The notes beneath the pieces are model-generated. The model did no database searches. It saw only the letters and a list, made by a program, of their open reading frames with translations, and was not told the DNA's origin. Shown in pieces: positions 55,121 through 64,000 of a stretch of 64,000 nt of DNA. Made by a program: the position numbers and the translations under genes. Source of the DNA: Basidiobolus meristosporus CBS 931.73 (Eukaryota; Basidiobolomycota; Basidiobolomycetes; Basidiobolales; Basidiobolaceae); assembly GCA_002104905.1 (NCBI GenBank), contig MCFE01000102.1, positions 1 to 64,000 of the forward strand. The letters run 5' to 3'. Each line of letters begins with the position of its first letter. Positions within the stretch are counted from its first letter, which is position 1.

Positions 55121-55570
55121 AGGGGGAGAGAGAGAGAGAGAGAGAGAGAGAAAGGTGATTCGATAGACTTTACTCCACTACCTAAATTACAACCACCACA
55201 CACCTCACCACACTACATCACACTTCACGCCACCGCTTTATTTCAATTCACTTCACTTCACTTCGATTTACCTTGGTTGAGCATGATCAGTATGCACCCT
55301 ATTCTATTCTCCATCCAAGCATCGATAACCCTGTACAGATACCGTTATTAATTCCTTTTGCCGAGCTAACACGCCTTATACGAGATGGCAAGTGGTGGGC
55401 ATGTACGCTTCGCCCTTTCTCTGGGTTGGAGCGTGCTTGGGCCATTGTAACCAACCATCCCACCCTTCATCATTCCAAGCAAATAAACCAGACTAAAGAA
55501 CAGCCATTTGTTTCACATATATTTGCCTTTCGGTCAATATGTGAATGTTCATTGATGATGGGGCTTGAAT
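53579..55570 (+). repeat. Right arm of a 2-kb inverted duplication
   Basis: Mirror of 50280-52277. The shared 3' flank includes ACTTCACTTCACTTCGATTT (55250s) and a block ending near CATTCATTGATGATGG. Beyond about 55570 the flanks are unrelated. Confidence 0.88.
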
Positions 55571-56844
55571 TGTTCTACTGCCAGAGATCTGGTATTCAAG
55601 CAACATTAACAGAGCAGGATACACGGCTAATTTTCAAGGACCAAATGACTAAAGAAGCTGATGATCCCAAGGGAAGAGGAATTGGCAGGCTGACATGCTC
55701 ATTCATCGCGGATAAGGTACAAAGCTAAACTCATCCTAGTCTCTTGATGCCTGTTAGTGTTACTCATGTCTCATGATTAGCACCGGTTTGGTCGAAAGGC
55801 ATATTCTGAAGATTTTTCAATGATTACATAGAATGAATGCATCTTTTCCTTGCGGTTCAATGTATGTTGCTTCATCATTATCAGTACCTTCCTTATCTAA
55901 TACAGAGGTGAATTCAGGGAGGCCGGAAAATTGGTAATAAACCGCTCAATTAAGCACAGTCAATACCGAGACAAACACCTAATCACCCATCGTTCTAGGC
56001 TCCCACTCTTCGGAAAATCACCGGTTACATCGCCGAGCATATTCCGGTGTTGGATCCCGATACTCACTTGCTAGTAAAAACATGGTTGGTACGAACCTGA
56101 TGATGGGCCGTTTTCCCGTGCATTCAGTATTCCCAAACTGATACGCCTCGGGCCTACTCATGTGTCATTACTGCTACCTAAGTATATTTGATGGTGTTGT
56201 TGAGAAAGGTGCAGAATCTTCATATTACGGTGTGGATTTCTGATCGAATCCAGCCAGAGTCTAGTCGCACCCTCAACAGAGTTTTGGAAATACTTCCTGC
56301 ACAGTCAAGTCACTCCTTTCACGGTGTCTCATTACATGTGACCATCCATCATTTGACTATTTGCAGGAATTCCATAAAGATGATTAGATGAGGCTGATTT
56401 GGTCAACTGATGGGATTCATATTTCAAGGAAATTGCTAGCCAGCCATGTGCTATTTCCCCGGTTAATTCAACAATCTTGAAACCTTATTGATCTCATCAT
56501 GGCTCAATTTAGTAATTGTCACTATCCGACTGCTTCATCGCCACTTGGAATCTGATGCACTAATCATAGGATAGTAAATTGTCCCAATGTCCCCAGTTTC
56601 AGGTACTAAGCTATTTACCTATAATGATCTCACAATACATATAATAACGTGTAGCCAGCTTGCCAACCATTCATACACCTTATGATTCTACTAAGCTTAT
56701 TGCCAGGTTATGAATTATTTTTGCAAGAGCTAGTTTGTAAGTACTGGATAATTATTTGAATAAGTGAGGACCTGAGAGTTATCCACATTCTAAAACTCAT
56801 CCAAAGGACCCCAATCTTTGTACACAGCTTCCAGAGGCATTCTC
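55571..56844. other. Intergenic, nothing recognised
   Basis: No gene or repeat that I can support between the transporter arm and the copia remnants. Confidence 0.45.
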
Positions 56845-57756
56845 TGTTGTAGAAGCTTTGGAGATGTTGGTTTTGAATGACTGTGGCAGAACAAGCCCCT
56901 GAATATGTTAAGGAAGGTCCAAAAAGTATGTGTACAAGGCATAGGACTGTTTCAACAACCTTGAGATTTTTAATGCTCTGAGTATCAGATACTTTGATGA
57001 GAGTATTTGAAGTAAATCCCAACAATGGATTTGGCCAGACTTCTTGCAGATCTGAAGACTATAATCTAAGAGACCAAGCTAGGTGAATATTTAGGTTGAA
57101 TTATAAAATTCTCAACACTCCTGCTCAGCAAAATATTTCCATAAACTAGTGCCAGTTGTGATAAAAAATACTCAAGTTTGTTCCTAAGTAATGGCTTTGT
57201 GGATATGTCTGCAATCATTTCATTTGTAGGAGAGTAAGCAAAGCTAAGTAAGGTCTTCTCCATAGCTTCCCACATTAAATGGTATCTAATATCTCAATGT
57301 GCTGGTTTGTTGTAAGAGTTTTGGTGTTATTGGAAGTGATTGGAAAACAAGTAGAGTTTGTTGTTTTCACTTGATGACTTACTGAATGTAAAAGTGTACT
57401 TATACTTTGATATGGTATTGGCAAGTTAATGTGCTGAATATCTTGTGAAGGACCCCCAGAGCATGTGGGCAAAGTATGGGGCTGTTGGGACAACTTTGAG
57501 AAATTTCATGTTCTGGGTACTTAATGTGTTGGTGAGGATATTTCAAGTACATCCCAACAAGGAGTTTGCTCAGAACTCTTTATGACTTGTAGGTAATGAC
57601 TTCAGTGACTTAGCTAGGTCAATACTTTGGTGCAATTGCAAACTTTACAAAAAGGTCTAGCATGAAAAGTAGAACTTCTATCCAATTTTACATATCCTTA
57701 ATTATCTTAGCCCTATGAGAAACAGTAATAATGATCCTGTCAAAAGGCCATCACAC
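56845..57756 (-). mobile_element. 3' remnant of an older copia element
   Basis: Minus-strand remains: an LTR with an internal deletion at 56845-57117 (TGTTGTAG ... TCTCAACA), a purine tract next to it, and RNase H coding at about 57127-57300 (YSPTNEMIADISTKPLLRNK). This continues after an inserted LTR at 57653-57756 (GYVKLDRSSTFHAR). The coding has stops (TAA for the Gln in DNQG). The left part of the element is lost where the LTR at 57757 begins. Confidence 0.82.
57308..57652 (-). mobile_element. Solo LTR inserted in a copia RNase H gene
   Basis: Begins TGTTGTAAGAGTTTTGG and ends CTTTACAAAA, a complete LTR in reverse. It splits the RNase H reading STFHAR / DIRYH of the older remnant exactly at the HAR-TKH junction. 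Flanks TGGTT and AGGTC agree at the central GGT, so a worn 5-bp target duplication is possible. Confidence 0.85.
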
Positions 57757-58089
57757 TGTTGTAAAAATTTGTAATTCCACTTTAATATACACCTAACTTA
57801 GTCACTTAGATCATTACCTTCAAATACTAGGAAATACTGACCAAATTCCTTGTTGGGATTTACTCAGAATATTTACCCAGAACATGAAAATTCTCAAAGT
57901 TGACCAAACAGCCCCAAACTTTGCACACATGTTCTTGGGGCCTTACTTAGCCTATTTGCTATGTTTGCTATGCCAATACCATGTAAAAGTATAAATGCTA
58001 CTTTTATATTCAATAAATCATCAAGTGTAAGCCACATAATCTACTTGTCCTCCCAAATCACTTCCAGTATCTCCAAGACTCTTAAAACA
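57757..58089 (+). mobile_element. Copia-type LTR, subfamily with short deletion
   Basis: Starts TGTTGTAAAAATTTG and ends CTCTTAAAACA. It lacks the TTCACCAAAATACCAGG segment, just like the LTR at 59377, and shares GGGGCCTTACTTAGCC with it. Flanking pentamers (CACAC and CATAT) do not match. Confidence 0.85.
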
Positions 58090-58467
58090 CATATAACCTG
58101 AATACAATGAAAAGATGTATTGATGCCATAAGGACACCAAGCAAAACTGTTGGAAAAAAATTGTACTTTAGATTTCACAAATAACTTGGTCAAAACTCTT
58201 CATCATAGTAGTTCTTAAGTGGGTTCTGATAGGTTCTCTGCTGTTTCTCTCACTTTCTGATCCAAAACACTCTATCATCCTCTACATTTGCATACATTGA
58301 TTGGCTATTGCTTCTTTTTCATACTCCCTACCTACTGACTCTCCCAGTGCCCTCACTTCTGATGCATACAAATAGGCTTATTTCCATTGAGGGTTTGGAT
58401 GTTACTCAAAGTCATTGCAATTGATCCTTGCAAAATTTGAGTACATTTCCTTAAGCATGGCTCTGGA

Positions 58468-58860
58468 AGGCATGCTGCAACCTCTTAGTGTGCATATTGC
58501 TGTTCCACAACTCCACTGCAGGCATTGTGTGAATCTTCCAATTTATTGACATTGTTGCTTTGCATGCCAATGGGATCTCTACTCTATCTACCATGAAGGA
58601 TGGGGAGGCTTTGATAGACAAATTGCCATTCTCAACATGCTCTCCTACCTCAATGGAGTATAGCTCAACTAACAGGGCTTCTGACTTGTGCAAAGGCATC
58701 TGTTGTACTGTAGATGATTCCTCTTGGCCATTATGAGTTTCTGATTGCTCTAGGTTGACCAGGTTAATTGTTAAGAGCAGCAGATTGTTTGTCACACTTC
58801 TCTTTCTTTGACTTGGGTTAACCTTCTTTTCTTTCCCATTGCATTTACCACTACCAGATC
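58468..58860 (-). repeat. Repeat B, copy 2 (coding-looking, better preserved)
   Basis: Minus-strand open stretch reading, in order, SGSGKCNGKEKKVNPSQRKR, LLLTINLVNLEQSETHNGQE, VDRVEIPLACKATMSIN and PAVELWNSNMHTKRLQHAF. Open without stops for about 115 codons (58451-58795). Parts match repeat B copy 1 at 5672-5990. The family is unknown. The stretch lies between two same-strand LTRs of one subfamily (57757-58089 and 59377-59709). Confidence 0.6.
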
Positions 58861-59376
58861 CTTCAATACTACCTTGAATGAGTAGCTCTTATATTCTACT
58901 ATGCTTGATGAATGCTGTACTTATGCATCCATTTTTGTCTGCTTTTTCCTGACCAGCACCCCTTCCCACTGTTTATCATTTTGTTGCCTCTTGATTAAAG
59001 CTATCAACTCTACTTTTAGCAGGTTGTTGAAGAAGCCACTGGTTTTCAGCCAGGGTACCATGGTTTTACTGCTCTTGATAGCTTTTACTAATCAGGAGAT
59101 ATCTGTGTATCATACCAATGCAAGCCTAAAATCTGTGCCTTGGGTCATGTGTCATGGGTACCCACATGGGTACATGCCTAATGTAGATACATATATGTAT
59201 CACAATACTGAATAACATCTGGGACAACTAATACTAATAACTAATCAGGAATAACATCATATGGGGATAACAATAATAATGTGGGCAAACAAGAATGCAA
59301 TTATACTGATCAGATAAAATATGGATAAGTGCATCATAGTAGCTATATGGATAAACTTGTCTGTGGGAGATATGTT

Positions 59377-59709
59377 TGTTGTAAAAATTTGTATTTCCAC
59401 CTAAATATTCACCTAACTTAGTCACTTAGATCATCACCTTCAAATCCTAGCAAATATTGACCAAAATTCCTTGTTGGGATCTACTTAGAATATTTACCCA
59501 GAACATGAAAATTCTCAAAGTTGTCCAAGCAGCCCCAAAATTTGCACACATGTTCTAGGGGCCTTACTTAGCCTATTCTCTGTGTTTGTTATGCCAAGAC
59601 CAGGTAAAAGTATAAATACTACTTTTACATTCAATAAATCATTAAGTGAAAACCACATAATCTACTTGTTCTCCCAATCACTTCCAATATCTCCAAGACT
59701 CTTACAACA
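59377..59709 (+). mobile_element. 5' LTR of the copia element
   Basis: 333 bp, TGTTGTAA ... TTACAACA (8-bp perfect terminal inversion), TATA segment AGTATAAATACTAC and AATAAA before the R/U5 end. Immediately followed by the primer-binding site. Confidence 0.92.
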
Positions 59710-59725
59710 GGTTATGAGTCCCAAG
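59710..59725 (+). other. Primer-binding site (half-tRNA type)
   Basis: GGTTATGAGTCCCAAG directly abuts the 5' LTR. It is complementary to a methionine-tRNA anticodon stem-loop (CTCATAACC), as in Drosophila copia, where a tRNA-Met fragment primes reverse transcription internally rather than from the CCA end. Confidence 0.7.
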
Positions 59726-62700
59726 CTGTCACTCTCTGCAATGTCCACTACTGCAATTACTGGAATTTTTCCCTCTGCTGAAAAGTTGGATGGATCTGAA
59801 TACCAAGTGTGGAAGGTGAAGATGAAGATGCTGCTACAAGAAAGAGGCCTTTGGGATATTGCCATGGGAGAAGAATACCCTCCTAAAAACGTGGGAGAGG
59901 AAGCCTTAAAGTACCAGAAGAAAGAACAAAGTGCCTTTAACTGCATTTGCCTTAATGTTAAGGACAAATTGCTAATTCAATGCTCAAGAGCAAAAACAGC
60001 AAAGAATGCCTGGAAAGCATTAGAAGACACCTACCAGTCATGTTCAGCTGCCAAGAAAATGTATCTGAGACAAAAATTCTTTACTACAAAGATGCTGCCA
60101 GGAGAAGAAATGAAAAATCTAATTAACAGAATTGCCCTGCTGTTAGATGAGATGGAATCTGTGGGCATACCAACTACTGATGAGGATGTGATAGTTACCA
60201 TCCTGAATAGCCTGACAGACAAGTTTTGGGGCCTTGTATCAGCCCTAGAGTCCAGAACTGAAGATTTGACCTTAAATTACATATATGGAAGGCTCCTGGA
60301 TGAAGAATTAAGAAAATCAAGTGCTAATAAGAAGGAAGAAGAAAATGCTTTAATAAGCAATGATAACCAACAAAGGAGGTACCCAAGACCCTACAAAGGC
60401 AATCGCAACCTGTTTTGTAACTACTGCAAAAGGAAAGGACACACATCAGACCAGTGTCTCAAAAAGAAAGATAATCAGCAAAAGATGCCTGAATATGGAA
60501 ATGCTGCAACCACTGAAGATAGACTATTCATATCTGCACTAAATATGACAACAAACAAGGATTCTCACACATGGTATTTTGACTCTGGAGCATCTCAACA
60601 CTTTACACACCAAAAAGAACTTTTTACCCAATATTGAGAAATTCCAATTAAGAAGGTTTTCATGGGTGACAATAGAACACTTGATGCAGTGGGAGAAGGA
60701 ACTATCCAAGTAAACCTTAGAAGCAGTGAAGGAAGCCATAAACTGACCTTTAAAGAAGTACTCTATGTACCAGAAATAGCCAAGAACCTACTCTCTGTAA
60801 GCAAGGCCACAGCAAAAGGACTCAGTTTCAGTTTTGACAATTCTGGATGCAGGATCACTGATCAAAATGGTGCCCATATTGCTTTGGGCATCAGAGATCA
60901 GAATCTATACAAATTGACTTATATTCCATCATATCTGGAAGCCAATATAAGTAACTTAAATGAAGAAACACCAATGCTTTGGCACAGGAGATTTGGACAC
61001 ATCAATTTTGATTATTTGCGTAAAATGATCAAAGATCAGCTAATTTCTGGAGTGAAAATTGATCCCCCAGCTAATTTGGAGCACTGTGAAGCCTGCATAT
61101 ATGGGAAGCAAGCCAGACAACCGTTCAAGAGCTCTGGGCTAACCAAAACTAAGAAAAAATTAGATCTAACTCACTCAGATCTGTGTGGACCTATGCAAAT
61201 TTATCCTTAGGTGGGATGAAGTATTTAATCACTTTTATTGATGATTATACAAGATACACATGGGTCTACTTCATGGAGAGAAAGGAAAAAGCTCTGTCTA
61301 AGTTCAGGGAGTTTAAAGCCATGGTGGAGAGAGAAACTGGTGAAAAAATCAAGAAAATACACTCTGACAATGGTTGAGAATATACCTCAAAACTCTTCAT
61401 CCACTTCTGCAAAATATATGGGATAAAGCAAGAGACTACTGTACCATACTCCCCACAGCAAAATGTAGTAGCAGAACGTGCTAACAGATCAATAATTGAT
61501 ATGGCAGATCTATGATCCATGATCAAAAATTATCCTATGATTTTTGGGCCAAATCAGTTGCCACTGCTGTATACCTTAAAAATAGGAGTTATAACAGAAT
61601 ACTTTGCAATTTTACTCCATTTGAAGCATGGTATGTATACAGACCAAGTGCAGAACATCTAAGAATATTTGGGTGTACAGCATATGCCAAAAAACTGGCC
61701 GGAAATCAGTCAAAATTTGAGCCAAAAAGTGTAAAATGCATACTTTTGGGCTACTGCAATGCGAGTAAGGCATGCAGACTGTACAATACCAAAGCAAAGA
61801 AGCTGATAAAGTCCAGGGATGTGTTGTTTGATAAAAATGCAAAATTTTCACAAAAAATGACATCATATGATGACAAAAATTTGATCTCAAGTCCACCAAT
61901 TGTCAGGATTGAATCAGAGCAAAACAATGAATATTTTTTCACTCCAGAGGACTCAACAACCGTGGTTCAGCCAGAATCAGTGCCCAGGAATATCCCAGAA
62001 GTGATCATTCCAGAATCAAATGCCTGGAGATCCAATTGGACAAGAAATAGCCCAAATTACTATATCAATGAGGTACAAACTTAGCCTATACCTATTCAGT
62101 CCATATTGATGAACCCCAGACTGTAAAAGAGGCCCTAAATAGCCCTCAGACAAAGTTTTGGAGATCTGCAATGACTGAGGAATATCAGGCCCTGATGGAA
62201 AATCAAACTTGGGACATAGTCAAATTACCAATCAACCAAAAATTAATTGGATGCAGATGGGTCTTCAAGACAAAATACAGGGCTGATGGTACATTGAAAG
62301 ATACAAAGCAAGACTTGTAGCCAAAGGATACTCTCAAACAAAAGGACTTGCCTATACTGAGACCTTTGCACTGGTAGCCAAGGTTAATTCCATCAGATTA
62401 ATATTGGTTATTGCAGCCAAATATAAGTTTTTATTCATCAAATGGATGTAAAAACAGCATTTTTGAATAGAGAACTTGATGAGGCCATGTATATGGACCA
62501 GCCTGATGGGTTTGTTGACCAAGATAACCCCCATTTGGTCTGCAAGCTTAAAAAGTCACTATATGGTCTCAAACAATCACCAAGAGCCTGGAATTGCAAG
62601 ATAGATTCATATTTGGAATCTTTGAGTTTCAAAAGGAGTAATGCTGACTATAGTATATACTATAAGCCAGATAGAGCAAATCCAGTTCTATTAGCTCTAT

Positions 62701-63680
62701 ATGTGGATGATCTTATTATAGCCGCCAATAACCTAGAAACATTGGAAGAGACTAAATCCAGCCTATCTAAGGAGTTCAAGATGTCCAATCTAGGAGAACT
62801 TAGTTACTACTTAGGGATTAAGTTCTCCATAGACAGAAGTACCCAGAATATCACCCTAAGCCAATCCAAGTATATTCAAGATATACTAAAGAAGTACAAA
62901 ATGGAAGACTGTAAACCGGCAGCAACACCAATGGAGACAAACCTCAACTTGGTGAAAACGCAACCAAATCAAGAGAGCTTGGTGCCATCTAAAAGCCCTG
63001 ACTGTCCTTATCAATCTATGGTTGGCAGTCTGATGTTCCTCATGCCTGGAACATGTCCAGATATCTCATATTCAGTGGGAGTTGTCAGCCAACATAATCA
63101 GAACTATGGATCTGATCATATTGCAGCAGTTAGGCGGATTTTTAGATACCTAAAAGGAACTGCTGATATCTGCTTAAGATACACTTATAAGGATTCAGAA
63201 CAGGATCTTGTAGGATACTCAGATGCTGATTGGGGACAAAATTTAGAAGACAGAAGTTCCACCACTGGATAAATATTTCATTACTGTAAAGGAGCAATTT
63301 CATGGAATTCACGAAAGCAACCAACCATGGCACTTTCCACCACAGAGGCAGAGTATATGGCAGCCTGTGAAGCCACAAAAGAAGCAATGTGGCTAAGAAA
63401 ACTTTTTACAGATTTAGGCCTATGTCAAAAAATGCCTATTACTTTATTTCAAGATAATCAAGGATGTATTCAATTAAGTAGAAATTCAACTTTTCATGCT
63501 AGAACCAAGCACATTGATATTAGACATCATTTTATACATGAAGCTATAGAGAATAACTTGGTTAGCTTAGCTTACTGTCCTACAGATGAAATGATTGCAG
63601 ACATATTTACCAAACCATTAGCTAGAGACAAGTTTGAATATCTTAGGTCAAAATTAGGACTAGTCAGTATGAGCATTTAG
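59714..63680 (+). pseudogene. Broken gag-pol of the copia element
   Basis: Starts at MSPKLSLSAMS inside the PBS. Gag with the zinc knuckle CNYCKRKGHTSDQC, protease DSGASQHF, then a TGA stop at 60635-60637. Integrase zinc part WHRRFGHINFDYL ... CEACIYGKQ; frameshift near 61195; core FIDDYTRYTWVYF and SDNG, followed by a TGA stop at 61375-61377. Frameshifts follow near 61500, 62080, 62293 and 62437. RT has MDVKTAFLN and YVDDLIIAA; TAA stop at 63270-63272; RNase H has ALSTTEAEYMAACEA and DIRHHFIHE to the end at 63680. Three stops and five shifts make it non-functional, though most codons are still well preserved. Confidence 0.93.
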
Positions 63681-63682
63681 CC

Positions 63683-63691
63683 AAGTGGGAG
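63683..63691 (+). other. Polypurine tract
   Basis: AAGTGGGAG directly before the 3' LTR; the plus-strand priming site of the retrotransposon. The older minus-strand remnant has a similar purine tract beside its LTR. Confidence 0.7.
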
Positions 63692-64000
63692 TGTTGTAAA
63701 AATTCATATTTCCACCTAAATATTCACCTAACTTAGTCACTTAGATCATCACCTTCAAATCCTAGAGAATACTGACCGAAATTCCTTGTTGGGATTTACT
63801 TAGAATATTTTCACCAAAATACCAGGTACCCAGAACATGAAAATTTTCAAAGTTGTCGAAACAGCCCCAAACTTTGCCCACATGTTCTTAGGATCTTCCT
63901 TAACCTATTCTACGTGTTTGTTATGCCAAGACCAGGTAAAAGTAAAAATACTACTTTTACATTCAATAAATCATTAAGTGAAAACCACATAATCTACTTG
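63692..64000 (+). mobile_element. 3' LTR of the copia element, truncated by window end
   Basis: Starts TGTTGTAAAAATTCATATT; about 41 bp of the U5 end are beyond the window. It has the TTCACCAAAATACCAGG segment that the 5' LTR lacks. Confidence 0.92.

Larger units (their letters stand above)
59377..64000 (+). mobile_element. Near-complete Ty1/copia LTR retrotransposon, inactive
   Basis: Order 5' LTR, PBS, gag, protease, integrase, reverse transcriptase, RNase H, polypurine tract, 3' LTR, as in Ty1/copia (integrase before RT). The 3' LTR is cut by the window end. By eye the two LTRs differ at about 20 positions over some 280 shared bases plus a 17-bp indel, so the insertion is not recent or the ends are of mixed origin. 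The reading frame carries several stops and shifts (see the pol entry). Confidence 0.93.

Noticed and set aside
58901-59215. 104-codon plus frame between repeat B and the copia element
   Set aside because: Low-complexity hydrophobic reading without motifs, inside repeat DNA.
1-64000. tRNA genes, CRISPR arrays, bacterial operons or phage genes
   Set aside because: No cloverleaf with matching T-loop and acceptor stem was seen by eye; the gene content is eukaryotic.

Overview
The window is nuclear DNA of a fungus. Evidence: intronless genes with TATA boxes 30-80 bp upstream of the ATG; short GT-AG introns (41-69 nt); SRP9, TIM10 and an ECO1/ESCO cohesin acetyltransferase; fungal-type secreted, GPI-anchored and PTR2/PHO84 transporter genes; and Ty1/copia elements. 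Two seven-transmembrane RGS-domain paralogues, together with the secreted families, suggest an early-diverging (zygomycete-grade) lineage. That placement is inference; no marker here fixes the genus.

Layout. 1-2.9 kb: no convincing gene, one diverged direct repeat. 2.9-4.4: catalase. 4.8-7.6: copia LTRs flanking a second, coding-looking repeat (repeat B). 7.6-15.2: mostly secreted and surface proteins. These are a 10-cysteine secreted protein, a secreted precursor ending in RRYGPF repeats, a 47-aa cysteine peptide, a GPI-anchor candidate and a three-repeat single-pass membrane protein; allantoicase and an unassigned degraded coding stretch lie among them. 16.4-18.1: nested LTRs. 19-24: PTR2-type peptide transporter, a bacterial-looking methyltransferase, RGS paralogue 1. 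25-29.8: five tandem members of a small secreted family with an IFRPI core and, in the minus-strand copies, a Gly/Trp-rich tail; one is broken and one has a frame-slipped tail. 30-34.4: a P5-type ATPase with three introns, a cysteine-rich N-terminal domain and two apparent compensating frameshifts. 34.4-39.8: no recognised gene, LTR remnants. 39.8-49.5: intron-bearing SRP9, TIM10, ECO1 and an 11-exon serine carboxypeptidase, with RGS paralogue 2 among them. 50.3-55.6: an inverted pair of virtually identical PHO84-like phosphate transporters with unrelated promoters. 56.8-64.0: nested copia remnants, repeat B again, and one near-complete but decayed copia element whose 3' LTR runs off the window.

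There is no operon-like logic. Catalase and allantoicase both fit purine/nitrogen catabolism (allantoicase releases urea; catalase removes peroxide, including that made by urate oxidase), and peptide and phosphate transporters, carboxypeptidase and many secreted proteins fit a nutrient-scavenging or host-associated life style. That is inference. The least described items are the IFRPI family cluster, the RRYGPF precursor, the P5 ATPase with a 13-cysteine N-terminal domain, and the LTR-repeat B-LTR composite seen at two loci.
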